Positions 51,173 to 59,901 of a stretch of 64,000 bases of DNA are shown here, one piece after another. The translations under genes and the position numbers were made by a program. The notes beneath the pieces are model-generated. The model made no database searches. It was not told the origin of the DNA and saw only the letters and a list, made by a program, of their open reading frames with translations. Origin of the DNA: Mycobacteroides sp. LB1 (GTDB taxonomy: Bacteria > Actinomycetota > Actinomycetes > Mycobacteriales > Mycobacteriaceae); assembly GCF_013449725.1 (NCBI RefSeq), contig NZ_JACCFF010000004.1, positions 310,001 through 374,000 on the forward strand, in the 5' to 3' direction. Position 1 is the stretch's first letter. Each line of letters begins with the position of its first letter.

Positions 51173-52513
51173 ATGGAAAGACGCGAGCCGACCCAGGAGG
51201 ACATAGCACGTCAGCGGAAGCATTCGATCGGGCTGCGCAGTACACAGATCAACCGGGCCGTGCTGACTCAGGGAGTCTACGTGTTTGACGCCACTGTGAC
51301 GGACAAGGGCGACGATCTCAGCACAGTTGTCAGCATCATCCCTGAGAAGGCCTCGTTCGCCACGCCGTTCGCCATCTACCACGCCGAAAGCGCCATTGCG
51401 GCAGATGCTTTCGGTAAGGCGCTGGGCGCCCATCGAATCCCGGCCAACTTCAAACATGACAGCTTCGAATTTCCGCTACACCGCAAGGTCAGTACATCCT
51501 GCAACTTCTCGCTGAGTGGCAAGAAACTCACCATCACTATGCACGGAACACCCCGGCGCACTGTGATGCGCGGACTGAAACTGGACTCCAGAGTCGTCTA
51601 CTTTCTGAGGCTCACTGAGACTCTCGGCATCGAGATCCGACATGGCGACCAGACCTGCTATTTCGGAACTATCGTCCAGGAGGGTAGCGGGATTAGCAGG
51701 CCCGCCCTGGCCGCGCATCGCGGCACGGTCAACGCCGGTATCCGCGAGAAATCGAAAGACTGGGAGAGAGTGAACCCCTTCTATGAAAGCGTGTTCGTGG
51801 GCGGCGACGATTCCGGCGACGACCACACCTATGTCGGATATGCAACCCGTGACCGCGAACAATTTCCTCGCGGCGCCACCCGATCCACGTGCATGCACTG
51901 CGCCGCCGCCACGTCACTGACTATCGAACATTGCACCCCGAAATGGCTCGCCGATCGCCTCGCGGTAACCCCGGTGACGGCAAAAATTCTTTGCGAACCG
52001 TGCAATAAGACATTCGGTGCCGAACTTGAGGATCCAATCGCTGAGCTTTACGACACCAAGATGCTCACCGACCCCGCTCACCGAATCCTGGTCTCGCGCT
52101 GGGCTGTGAAGACAGCGATTATGCTCTCGGCGGTATCGAACGTGTCAATCCGGCAAGAACTGTTTGACTTCGTAGAAGGCCGCGAGACCGACTCGTCGGT
52201 TTCGGTGTACTGGTGTGACAACGCCCGATCGCTGCTCGACAGCGGATATCACTACGTGGTGACTAAATTTCGGCCCGAGTTGGCCGCCGACTCATTCCTG
52301 TTCGCAATGAGTTTCGGCGCAACGTCCTTTGTCGTTGCGCGCACACCCACCGAACTCGGCACGCTGCCGCTCATCGACCGGTGGGCGCCTAGCTTCTTGC
52401 CCGGTCAGGCCAGTGGCGAGGACATCAAGATTCACGACTGGATCATGCGGAACAAGTTCGGTGTCGATCTGTACTACGGAGGCTATCGAGACCGGCCCGC
52501 CCAGAAGCGCTGA
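51173..52513 (+). CDS. HNH-endonuclease-like protein with uncharacterised N-terminal domain
   Basis: 446 residues from ATG 51173. Residues 1 to ~230 match no family I know. Residues 240-290 carry an HNH zinc-finger-type core: C240xxC243 (STCMHCAAATSLT), the Glu-His pair in TIEHCTPKWL (E252, H253), then C274xxC277 (LCEPCNKTFGAELEDPI) with Asn278 as the usual HNH Asn. The C-terminal ~150 residues are of unknown fold (ILVSRWAVKTAIMLSAVSNV). It is alone, convergent with the PD-(D/E)XK gene 99 bp away. A nuclease acting in defence is inference; catalytic competence is plausible from the motif. Confidence 0.75.
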   Translation: MERREPTQEDIARQRKHSIGLRSTQINRAVLTQGVYVFDATVTDKGDDLSTVVSIIPEKASFATPFAIYHAESAIAADAFGKALGAHRIPANFKHDSFEFPLHRKVSTSCNFSLSGKKLTITMHGTPRRTVMRGLKLDSRVVYFLRLTETLGIEIRHGDQTCYFGTIVQEGSGISRPALAAHRGTVNAGIREKSKDWERVNPFYESVFVGGDDSGDDHTYVGYATRDREQFPRGATRSTCMHCAAATSLTIEHCTPKWLADRLAVTPVTAKILCEPCNKTFGAELEDPIAELYDTKMLTDPAHRILVSRWAVKTAIMLSAVSNVSIRQELFDFVEGRETDSSVSVYWCDNARSLLDSGYHYVVTKFRPELAADSFLFAMSFGATSFVVARTPTELGTLPLIDRWAPSFLPGQASGEDIKIHDWIMRNKFGVDLYYGGYRDRPAQKR

Positions 52514-52612
52514 GGTGCTCCATCATGTGAACTCGTGGAGGCGAGCCTGCTGCACTTTCCTGGTCACACAAGAGCCCGTTTAGGCCAACATGATTGGTGT
52601 TGACATCCGTGA

Positions 52613-54322
52613 TTAGTAGCAGTCGCGGAACATTTTGCGGCGCCAGAGTCGCCGGTCTTTCGGCGCTTTCGTGTCGAGCGCAACCTCGGTTTCCACTTGC
52701 CAGGTCAGCACTCCAACGATTGTTACTTCGTCTGGTTTACGTTGGGCGTATTGCTGTTTAATGTCGGCTAGTCTTCTGTCGCGGAAGCCGAGGTCGGAGT
52801 TGAAGTAGGGCAGCGCAATATCGCATTCCTCCATGCTAAAAGCCTCTATCTTGCGGAATTCTTCCCGGAATTCCAGATATCGGCGGAGGTCATCGATTCC
52901 GTCGAGGCCGTGCAGGACGAGCAGCCAGGCGTGAAGGTCGGCCACTGCGATTCGTGTGGTATCCGCTTGCCCTGTCACGCGTTTGAGCATCCGGGGGTCA
53001 CCCAGGGAGCTGTTGTAGGCGTGCAGAACCACACCGAGACCCAATGCGTTGGTGCCGTGGTATTCGGTGTCGTCGTTCCCGACGAGCGGGACGCCGTTGT
53101 CCAAGGCGGTCAGCCGCAGATGGAGCTGCTCGTAGACCTTCTTGAGTTCTTCCTCGTAGGTGCTGGCTGCGCTGCTGCCGGGGTTGGGTGTCTCGTATGC
53201 CTTGGCCTCACCGAGCAGTTGGACGGTGTTGCCGATCAGGGCGATATCGACGTCGGTCGGATCTTCGCCAGGCTTGACCTTGATCTTGTGCCCGTGGGGA
53301 ATCGGCCGGCATTCGTGGCCGATGGCTTCGGTAATGAGGGCATGCACGGCCCGTTCGTAGAGCTCGCCCTTGGTGAGCTTGCCGGCGACTTTCTTGGCCG
53401 GTGGGTTCTCGTCCTTGCGTCGTTTCAGGAGGGTTTCGACGGCGGCGAGCAGGGGACGCTCCAGCGCGAACAGGATCTGCCCCGCGGGGCAGGGCAGCAG
53501 GCCGTCGTCGTAGCGCACGAACGGCTTGGTCTCCATCTGGTAATCCTCAGCGGCCTGCTCAAACGAGAGGTATTTGAGGGAGCCCTCGCCCTGTGCCATC
53601 AGCTCGGCCAGCTCGATGCCGCTGTCGACGGGGTCGATCGGCGGGTCGCCGTCGCGATACCGGCAGACGGTCGCGAAGATCCGGTCGAGGCTTCCGTACG
53701 TGAATTCACGGAGCCTGGAGGCGAATTCGGGGTCGGCGTGGATCTCGCGCAGAATTTGAGTCGCGATTTTCCGGCACGCCCAGTGGTAGCGGATGGCCAT
53801 GGAGCTGGTGCGCGCCATGAACAAGCGGCCGGGCATGGCGTCGACCGCGAGCGCCAGGTCGGGATCGTCGGTGTCGTCGGGACGGTACACGTCGGCCAGC
53901 CATTTGAGCGGCCACCAGTGGGCTGCGCGGGTGTAGTAGTCGTTGATCAGGGCCGGGTCGAGTGAGTCCCCGGTGGCGGTGACTGCCAGTACCCATCGGG
54001 CGCGGTTGAGGAACCCTGTTGTGGTGAGCGCACCGCGGATGCGGGGGTCGATGTCCAGGGGGATCGCGGCCCGAGGGGACAGGGCTTTGAGGAGTTGATC
54101 GCATTCGGGTGTCAGTGCGGCGAGGGCTTCGAGGAGTTCGCCGTGCTGGAGCGGCAGACCGGGCGGCATGGGTGGCGGCTGCTGGCCGCGTGCCCTGGCC
54201 GCCCACACCTTTTTCACGTATTCGATGAAACCTTCGTGGCGGCGGCGGATCTCGGGCGGTAGGAACGGCAAGATCGCGTCCATATTGCTCACGCCATCGT
54301 CGCTGTGGTTTTTTCCAATCAT
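52613..54322 (-). CDS. PD-(D/E)XK nuclease-like protein
   Basis: 569 residues from ATG 54322, preceded by GGGGCGGAA; the long N-terminal extension in the same frame is antisense to the divergent OLD gene and rejected. The first ~300 residues are helical and unassigned (DAILPFLPPEIRRRHEGFIE). From about residue 315 a restriction-endonuclease-like domain appears: GELYERAVHALITEAIGHEC, then D359 in DPTDVDIALIGN and E372-x-K374 in QLLGEAKAYE. This spacing fits Mrr/NERD-type nucleases. It is divergent from the OLD ATPase gene, with 331 bp between. No methylase is present, so it is not an ordinary restriction system. Confidence 0.75.
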   Translation of the reverse strand: MIGKNHSDDGVSNMDAILPFLPPEIRRRHEGFIEYVKKVWAARARGQQPPPMPPGLPLQHGELLEALAALTPECDQLLKALSPRAAIPLDIDPRIRGALTTTGFLNRARWVLAVTATGDSLDPALINDYYTRAAHWWPLKWLADVYRPDDTDDPDLALAVDAMPGRLFMARTSSMAIRYHWACRKIATQILREIHADPEFASRLREFTYGSLDRIFATVCRYRDGDPPIDPVDSGIELAELMAQGEGSLKYLSFEQAAEDYQMETKPFVRYDDGLLPCPAGQILFALERPLLAAVETLLKRRKDENPPAKKVAGKLTKGELYERAVHALITEAIGHECRPIPHGHKIKVKPGEDPTDVDIALIGNTVQLLGEAKAYETPNPGSSAASTYEEELKKVYEQLHLRLTALDNGVPLVGNDDTEYHGTNALGLGVVLHAYNSSLGDPRMLKRVTGQADTTRIAVADLHAWLLVLHGLDGIDDLRRYLEFREEFRKIEAFSMEECDIALPYFNSDLGFRDRRLADIKQQYAQRKPDEVTIVGVLTWQVETEVALDTKAPKDRRLWRRKMFRDCY

Positions 54323-54653
54323 TTCCGCCCCTGCTGATGTGTGATGTGGCACGGCCCCGTCGAGTTCGTGCGATTCCCTCTTGATTTGAGGTTTGCACGC
54401 CGATATGTAGGTGTCCACTGAATTCGCAGCCGGTGTGGCGGGTTTACCCGATGAGATACCGCCTGGTGACGTGGTTAGGTCTCGGGAGACGCTCCGTCTC
54501 GGATACGGCATCACGACACGTACACAAAGCCGCTGAGCCCGGAGACAGCTCCTTTTGTTGGCCACGTTAGTAACACGGGTGGCCGGACGAGTCCCGGAAC
54601 GGATTGAGAGAACACGACACTGTTCGTGCCGCCCCGCAAGTAGGTTGAGCGGC
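54323..54653. promoter_or_regulatory. Divergent intergenic region between the PD-(D/E)XK and OLD genes
   Basis: No gene is supported. It should contain both promoters. The only clear symmetry I see is GGCCAC-N13-GTGGCC near 54560-54584, enclosing the smaller GTTA-G-TAAC, which could be a regulator site for the OLD gene. Confidence 0.4.
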
Positions 54654-56474
54654 GTGCATATCGATCGTGTGGACGTCGAGCGGTTCCTGGGGTTTGAGAG
54701 GCTGAGTATCGAAGTCGACCCCCAGCTGCAGCTCATCGCAGGTCCGAACAACGCCGGCAAGTCCTCACTTCTCCGTGTGCTTGAGGCGTTCTTCGCGGAC
54801 CCGTCAAGAGCGGATCTCCAGCGGCTGAAACCCTTACACGATTACTACATTCAGGGCGGCCCGCGCATGATGTCGAGCATTCAGGTGCAGTTCGCTGGTC
54901 TGACCCCGGAGGAAATGGAGGCCTTTTCCGACACGGTGGTGAGGAGGAGCGGAACCTTCTGGGTCAAGATCTCTTGCACTCGCGGCGGGACGATCAGCTA
55001 CCACACGAGCCGCAATTCATCACGCGCCAGCGACATCTATCAACGGGTGCTAGAAACCTTCAGCTTCGTCAAGATCCCATCTGTCCGTGTGAGCGAAACA
55101 GACCGAGGCGAGAACGACCAGTCGTTGCTTCGTCTGCACGAGACCCTCGAAGGCGTCCTGGTCCGCTCGGGCGGTTCGCGGAAGACGCAGCTGCAGAAGG
55201 AATTCGAGAATGCGATCGCTCCGGTCGAAGAACTCGTACACAGAGTGCTGAGCGAGTCGATCGAGGCAGTCGCCTCCGAATTGCCGTTCCGAGAGCGCGA
55301 TCTCGGCATCAAGCTGCCAGACTCCCGGCACGCACTGCGCGGAATGCTCAACGAAGCCGTCATCACGAGCAAGGGCGAGATCGAGATCTCCATCGCTGAG
55401 CGCGGCACGGGGTTCCAGTCCGCGATGGTGCTCGGCATCCTCAGGTACGTCGCCTCTCGGAGTAACCAGACGGCAGGCAAAGTCGTGTTCGTGATCGAGG
55501 AGCCCGAGGCGTTCCTCCATCCACAGACTCAGCGTGCGATGGCGAAAATCCTCCGGGACATCTCCAGCGACGCACAACTCCTCGTGACGACCCACAGCCC
55601 GGTCCTCGTGGACTCCTTCTCCGTCCGCCGCATCGTCCGACTGCCACTGAGCCCGTCCGGAACGAACTACCAGGCGAGGCGACAAGAACTGTCGGAAGCC
55701 GAAGAAGGGCGACTGTCGAGAGACTGCGACGCGACCAACAGCGAATTGGTATTCGCGAACGCAGTGATCCTCGTCGAGGGGCACGGTGACAAACTGCTCA
55801 TCGACTACCTACTGGAGAGGATCACAGGCGGGGCGGGCGGGCACTACGCCATCGGCATCACCGTGATTGAAGCGTCGAGCATCGACAACATCCCGCGTCT
55901 GCTCCGGCTCGCACAGCTCTTCGGAGTGCGGGCCTACTGCATCACCGACAAGGACGGGATGCACAAAGCTGGCGACGGCAAGCGCAAGTTGCTGGGGATC
56001 CTGAAGGCGAAGGATTCTCAGCCGTCGCAAGGCGAGCTCTCACGGCTGTGCGTCCTGGCAGACAGGCACGTGTCCAACCGGACGGCGGCGCTAGAGCATC
56101 AGGAAGAGCTGAACGCCAAGCTGAGTGCCTGGGACGTGTTCGTGCTTGCATCTGATTTAGAGGGCCTTCTGCTCGACACCGTCGGGCAGAAGCGCCTTGC
56201 CGAGAAGCTCGGTCCAGGCGGTGTGAATCAGCTCGACAGCGCGACCGCGACACGTTTCGCAGAAGGTGTCCAGGGCAAGGAGGAAATGACTTCTTGGCTT
56301 GGTTCTAAGGGCTGGAACTCCACGAACAGAAAGACCGGCAAGGCGAAACCGCATCTGCCGTCGGCGCTACTCAGGGAACACTTGAGCAAACGCACATCCG
56401 CGCCCCGTGCCATCCGTCCGCTGGAAGAATGGCTCCGAGGCATTGTCTCGGAGCATGAGCGATCACCGCTCTGA
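54654..56474 (+). CDS. OLD-family ATPase/TOPRIM nuclease
   Basis: 606 residues from GTG 54654 (HIDRVDVERFLGFERLSIEV); the earlier frame start lacks support. The ABC/SMC-like ATPase has Walker A AGPNNAGKSS (29-38), signature ERGTGFQSA (249-257), Walker B VVFVIEEPEAFLHP (277-290) and the H-loop TTHSPVLVD. A TOPRIM domain follows with AVILVEGHGDK (Glu375) and the Asp pair in ITDKDG (432, 434). This is the class 1 OLD architecture seen in phage-defence nucleases, including Gabija GajA. No UvrD-like GajB helicase lies beside it, so it is either a stand-alone OLD system or works with the divergent PD-(D/E)XK protein. Confidence 0.88.
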   Translation: MHIDRVDVERFLGFERLSIEVDPQLQLIAGPNNAGKSSLLRVLEAFFADPSRADLQRLKPLHDYYIQGGPRMMSSIQVQFAGLTPEEMEAFSDTVVRRSGTFWVKISCTRGGTISYHTSRNSSRASDIYQRVLETFSFVKIPSVRVSETDRGENDQSLLRLHETLEGVLVRSGGSRKTQLQKEFENAIAPVEELVHRVLSESIEAVASELPFRERDLGIKLPDSRHALRGMLNEAVITSKGEIEISIAERGTGFQSAMVLGILRYVASRSNQTAGKVVFVIEEPEAFLHPQTQRAMAKILRDISSDAQLLVTTHSPVLVDSFSVRRIVRLPLSPSGTNYQARRQELSEAEEGRLSRDCDATNSELVFANAVILVEGHGDKLLIDYLLERITGGAGGHYAIGITVIEASSIDNIPRLLRLAQLFGVRAYCITDKDGMHKAGDGKRKLLGILKAKDSQPSQGELSRLCVLADRHVSNRTAALEHQEELNAKLSAWDVFVLASDLEGLLLDTVGQKRLAEKLGPGGVNQLDSATATRFAEGVQGKEEMTSWLGSKGWNSTNRKTGKAKPHLPSALLREHLSKRTSAPRAIRPLEEWLRGIVSEHERSPL

Positions 56475-56761
56475 GTCACCGCGGTATGTACTGCACCGCG
56501 GTGACTCAGAGGTTCGTGCCGACACGAGCGTCGTCGCGCTAGGGCTGCGGGGTGACGGTTAAGGGAGCCAACGAGTTTGTTGAGTGTGTCGGCCGAGATG
56601 TGCAGTGGAGCTGGGGTCTTTTGGATGTACCGCCACAACGGTAAACGTTTATCTGGGGACTGCCGGGGACTGACGCTATCTCCACGATGCGGTGCCGCGG
56701 GTGCGGCGCTGCCCGAGGACGGAGGGTCGGACAAGATCCACGTGGGTGGCACGACATCAGT

Positions 56762-58996
56762 TCAATGAATGCCGGCGGCTTGCCGCGCTTGACTCTGGTG
56801 CCACCGTGTTCGATTGGCCTGATCGACTTGACCAGTCTGATCGAAGTACTTCAACGCCTCATCGAAAAGAGCGATGCCCCGCTCGAACTCTCGCAGTGAG
56901 CAGAGAGCGACAGCAAGATTGTTCGCAGCATCCGCGCAACCCTTCGCATCCAGCAGTGAGTTGCTGATTTTTCGAGCTTCGGTCAATGCGGTAACTGCCT
57001 TCACGGCGATCCTGGCGTCACGAGCACTCTCCGATAACGCAATGTAGGCGGCACCGAGGTTGCGTAGAGCCGTCGCTAAACCTGAACGATCATCAAGCTT
57101 GCGGCACAGGACAACAGCTTTCAGGAGCTCCGTGACTCCCTCGCCTGGTCGACCGGCCAGGGTGAGAACCGCACCAAGGTTGGTTAGAGTGCCTGCTGCG
57201 GGGTATGGGTGCGTCTCAGGCGGGCACTGCTGCAAGTCTTTGCGATAGATTGCAATCGCCACGTCCAATTGACCTTGTTCCTGGAGCAGGTTGCCAATGT
57301 TGCTTCGTGCTCCGCTTGCTCGATCAAAGTCGCCGAGCGACTCGTACATCGCGACAGCTTCCTCGAGGACCTTTTGACATTCTTGGTACTTGCGTTGCAT
57401 GCGAAGCGACGTGCCGAAGTTGCTCAGCGCACTCGCCGCGATGAGCTGAGGCGGAACGCGGGTCGCGATGGATGCTGTGGTAGCAGCGACGCTGTAGAAG
57501 TCGTCACGCCAGTGAGCCTGCCTTCTCAGTAGATCGCCAAGGACAACGCCGAACTCCAGGGAAATGCCCTGGTAGCCATCACGTTCGGCGATGGTGGTGA
57601 TGATCGAAATTGCCGTTGCTCGTTCAGCTTCGAACCATTTTGCGGCGTGAGTGGGGGTTTCGAAAACCTTGCGAGTAGTCTCCGAAGCCACAGCGGTGAG
57701 CCATTCAAACGCCGCAACAATGCCAACGCCATAGCGTTCAACCACGTTCTTGAGCGCACGGTTCGCGTCTTCTGGATCTCGCGAGGCCATTTCGGTGGCG
57801 AAGATTCGCACGAGGTCATGCATGCTCCATCGATTCGCAACATGTTGCTGTACAAGATGCGAACGTACCAAGGCCATCAGCTGCGGACGAACGGCCGCCA
57901 CATCCGCATCAACCAGCCAACGGGCAGCATCGATGCCGACATCCCCTCCAGGAACCTGCGACAACAATCTGAATAGTCGCTGCAAATTGTCTGGTAATCG
58001 CTTATACGACAATGCAAGTGCGGCTCGCACAGAAAGTTGATCATCGTAATGTAGTGAGTCCAAACGATGCTCTTCGGCTCGGAGTTCTGATTCAAATTCG
58101 CGTATCGGCCGCGATGGTTCATCGACAATTAATGAGGCAATGATCTGTAGCGCCAACGGTAGACGGTCGCACAGTTCCGCCAATCGCTCGCTGGCTTCGC
58201 CATCCGACTCGACGCGCGTATCGCCATCTATCTGGATCTCTTGCTTCAGGAGATCCACCGCGTCCCGGATCGGAAGTACATCGAGTTCGACGGAGAGGCG
58301 ATTCCTCTTGTGTGGGAAGGTATCACGGGTAGTCACCACCGTCCGATGCTGCGGACTGGTGGGGATCAGCCCCTCGATCTGCGAGCGGTCACTGACATTG
58401 TCTAACCAGATCAGGACTGCTTGTCCGGCAGCTGCACGACCGTCGAGAACCTCGTGATACAACTTCGCACGTTCCGTCACCGATTCGGGTATCTGCTGGC
58501 CAGAAAGCCCCAACGCTTGAAGCAAAGGCCCGTACATCTCCGCAGGTTGAACGTGGTCCGCTGCCGCATCGTCGTATCCATGCATATCTGCGAAAAGAGC
58601 TTCATGGAAAGGGTTTTGATCGATAGAACTAAGTGCCACCTGCCGCACAAGTGCTGTTTTCCCAACGCCGGGCGCACCAACGACGACTGCGACCGAGGGT
58701 CCACCAAGAGTGGGCTCATCGAGGAGGAAACCTGACAGAGCCGCCAGCTGCTCCTGGCGGCCGACGAATGTTGCAGTGGCAGACTGCAGCGCCACAATCG
58801 GCAGAACTGACGTTGTGGCCTTCGGCGTCTGTGGCAGAAAGACATTCAGGCTGCCCACGCCGCCTATCGCAACTGCGCCGGCATCCGCGATATTGAGTTG
58901 CCCCACTCTACCGATGGCGGTGGAGTTGTTGTCCGCCTTGATCTCTATTTGAGCCCCGGGATTGCTCCGGGTTCCGCTATCTGCGCCGGTGCTCAT
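56762..58996 (-). CDS. NB-ARC/TPR STAND ATPase (NLR-like) with duplicated N-terminal motif
   Basis: 744 residues. Residues 21-36 (ADNNSTAIGRVGQLNI) and 37-52 (ADAGAVAIGGVGSLNV) are tandem copies of one 16-residue motif. The NB-ARC ATPase follows: Walker A GAPGVGKT (107-114), Walker B VLIWLDN (194-200), TVVTTRD, LPLAL (about 279) and the MHD motif in WSMHDLVRI (392-394). From about residue 500 there are TPR repeats (SALSNFGTSLRMQRKYQECQ, GARSNIGNLLQEQGQLDVAI, GTLTNLGAVLTLAGRPGEGV). TPRs should sense, the NB-ARC should oligomerise, and the N-terminal repeat may signal to the partner encoded 3 bp upstream. No enzymatic effector domain is fused, unlike many bacterial NLRs. Confidence 0.88.
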   Translation of the reverse strand: MSTGADSGTRSNPGAQIEIKADNNSTAIGRVGQLNIADAGAVAIGGVGSLNVFLPQTPKATTSVLPIVALQSATATFVGRQEQLAALSGFLLDEPTLGGPSVAVVVGAPGVGKTALVRQVALSSIDQNPFHEALFADMHGYDDAAADHVQPAEMYGPLLQALGLSGQQIPESVTERAKLYHEVLDGRAAAGQAVLIWLDNVSDRSQIEGLIPTSPQHRTVVTTRDTFPHKRNRLSVELDVLPIRDAVDLLKQEIQIDGDTRVESDGEASERLAELCDRLPLALQIIASLIVDEPSRPIREFESELRAEEHRLDSLHYDDQLSVRAALALSYKRLPDNLQRLFRLLSQVPGGDVGIDAARWLVDADVAAVRPQLMALVRSHLVQQHVANRWSMHDLVRIFATEMASRDPEDANRALKNVVERYGVGIVAAFEWLTAVASETTRKVFETPTHAAKWFEAERATAISIITTIAERDGYQGISLEFGVVLGDLLRRQAHWRDDFYSVAATTASIATRVPPQLIAASALSNFGTSLRMQRKYQECQKVLEEAVAMYESLGDFDRASGARSNIGNLLQEQGQLDVAIAIYRKDLQQCPPETHPYPAAGTLTNLGAVLTLAGRPGEGVTELLKAVVLCRKLDDRSGLATALRNLGAAYIALSESARDARIAVKAVTALTEARKISNSLLDAKGCADAANNLAVALCSLREFERGIALFDEALKYFDQTGQVDQANRTRWHQSQARQAAGIH

Positions 58997-58999
58997 CTT

Positions 59000-59434
59000 T
59001 TATCGGTCTTCGTCCGAGCACGAATGGCTCTCAACATCCTCCGGTTGGGAAGAGCCGCCTACATTGACTATCCCGTTCACATTCCATGCGGCGAACGAGT
59101 CTTTCGTCGCAGATATCGACACTCCGCTGTTAGTGATTGAGGTGTCACCGCTTTGCGCTGACGACACGGCGTTGTTCGAATTACCGCCGTCGACCCCTCT
59201 ACTTGCCGTATCGGCTTGGTCAGACTCAACCGGCTTGGAGTGATGCCTTTCGATCCACAACTTCCAGGCACCGGAAGCCACCAAGGCAGCAGCGGAGCCT
59301 GCCGCTAACGCCCACCACCACAGCGATGGCTTATCTCCAGTCAGCTTGTTGATTGCGTACCCGCCAGCAAGAACCGCCAGTGCATCGATACTTAGTGGTA
59401 CAAGGAACCGCCGGATGCGTGTCGATCTGGTCAC
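59000..59434 (-). CDS. Two-helix membrane protein with C-terminal NLR-like motif
   Basis: 144 residues from GTG 59434. A basic N-terminus precedes two transmembrane helices (about 10-30 and 39-61, the second with WWWALAAGSAAALVASGAW). A Ser/Asn/Gly-rich linker leads to ISATKDSFAAWNVNGIVNV (about 107-125). This segment resembles the repeat at the N-terminus of the NB-ARC protein encoded 3 bp downstream (A-x3-S-x-A-x3-V-x-G-x-x-N-V). The last residues are acidic. The pair is clearly one operon. I propose it is the membrane effector of the NLR; no homologue is known to me. Confidence 0.72.
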   Translation of the reverse strand: MTRSTRIRRFLVPLSIDALAVLAGGYAINKLTGDKPSLWWWALAAGSAAALVASGAWKLWIERHHSKPVESDQADTASRGVDGGNSNNAVSSAQSGDTSITNSGVSISATKDSFAAWNVNGIVNVGGSSQPEDVESHSCSDEDR

Positions 59435-59901
59435 TCTCGATGCCCCACTCTAGTTGTCGCTATCCAGAGGTCCTGGTGCGTTCCGGGCCTCACGATAAGT
59501 ATGGCCACCACAACCGACAGCGCCGGTATTTAGGGAGATGCGGCATAAACGCGCGTTCGCATCTGCTGCAGCGCCGTGCGGGCCCCGTCACCTTGCCACG
59601 CGTTCCGAAATCAGCTCTCCCGCGTTCCAGAGCTTCGAATCTAGTGGGACGTCACCTGCATCAATGAGGTTTTCATCCGGTCCCCGAGGGCGGGGGACCT
59701 GTGTGAATAGGTGTCTAAAACTCTAGCGGGTCGGCGGGGATGCTTCGGACGTGGTTGGCAGTGAGTCGAGTGGCGTTGTCGGTGGTGCGCAGGGGACCGC
59801 CTGTTTTGCGGACCGCTAGGCTGCCCGAAGCTGTCTAACCACATTCCCGTGTCTACTGCTGGGGTCAAGGCACACAGCCAGCCCTCGGGGAGGGAAACGC
59901 A
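59435..59901. other. Non-coding stretch at the distal island edge
   Basis: No gene is supported. Two items stand out. At 59664-59699 there is sequence related to the tRNA-Arg 5' flank, folded as a hairpin (GGTCCCC-N7-GGGGACC). On the minus strand around 59720-59830, a short start-less open frame ending in SIPADPLEF has coding-like third positions and could be the last remnant of a deleted gene. The ribosome binding site of the next gene (GGGGAGGG) closes the stretch. Confidence 0.45.
59664..59699. repeat. Copy of tRNA-Arg 5'-flank sequence at the distal island edge
   Basis: CGAGGGCGGGGGACC (59685-59699) repeats 47844-47858 exactly in direct orientation. Immediately before it, GGTTTTCATCCGGTCCCC (59668-59685) matches the same tRNA flank in inverted orientation (complement of about 47851-47880), apart from a 12-base deletion between two GGATG repeats. 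The element therefore carries the flank sequence in both directions and folds as a hairpin. Confidence 0.55.

Noticed and set aside
50977..51288. Open frame of about 100 codons upstream of the HNH gene
   Set aside because: No ribosome binding site, no recognisable domain, and it runs through the HNH gene start in another frame; treated as non-coding.
54654..56474. Gabija system
   Set aside because: Only the GajA-like OLD protein is present; no UvrD/PcrA-like GajB helicase lies on either side.
59720..59830. Start-less minus-strand frame ending SIPADPLEF
   Set aside because: Only about 36 codons are open and no start exists; coding-like third positions are also expected by chance in GC-rich DNA, so it is not called as a gene.
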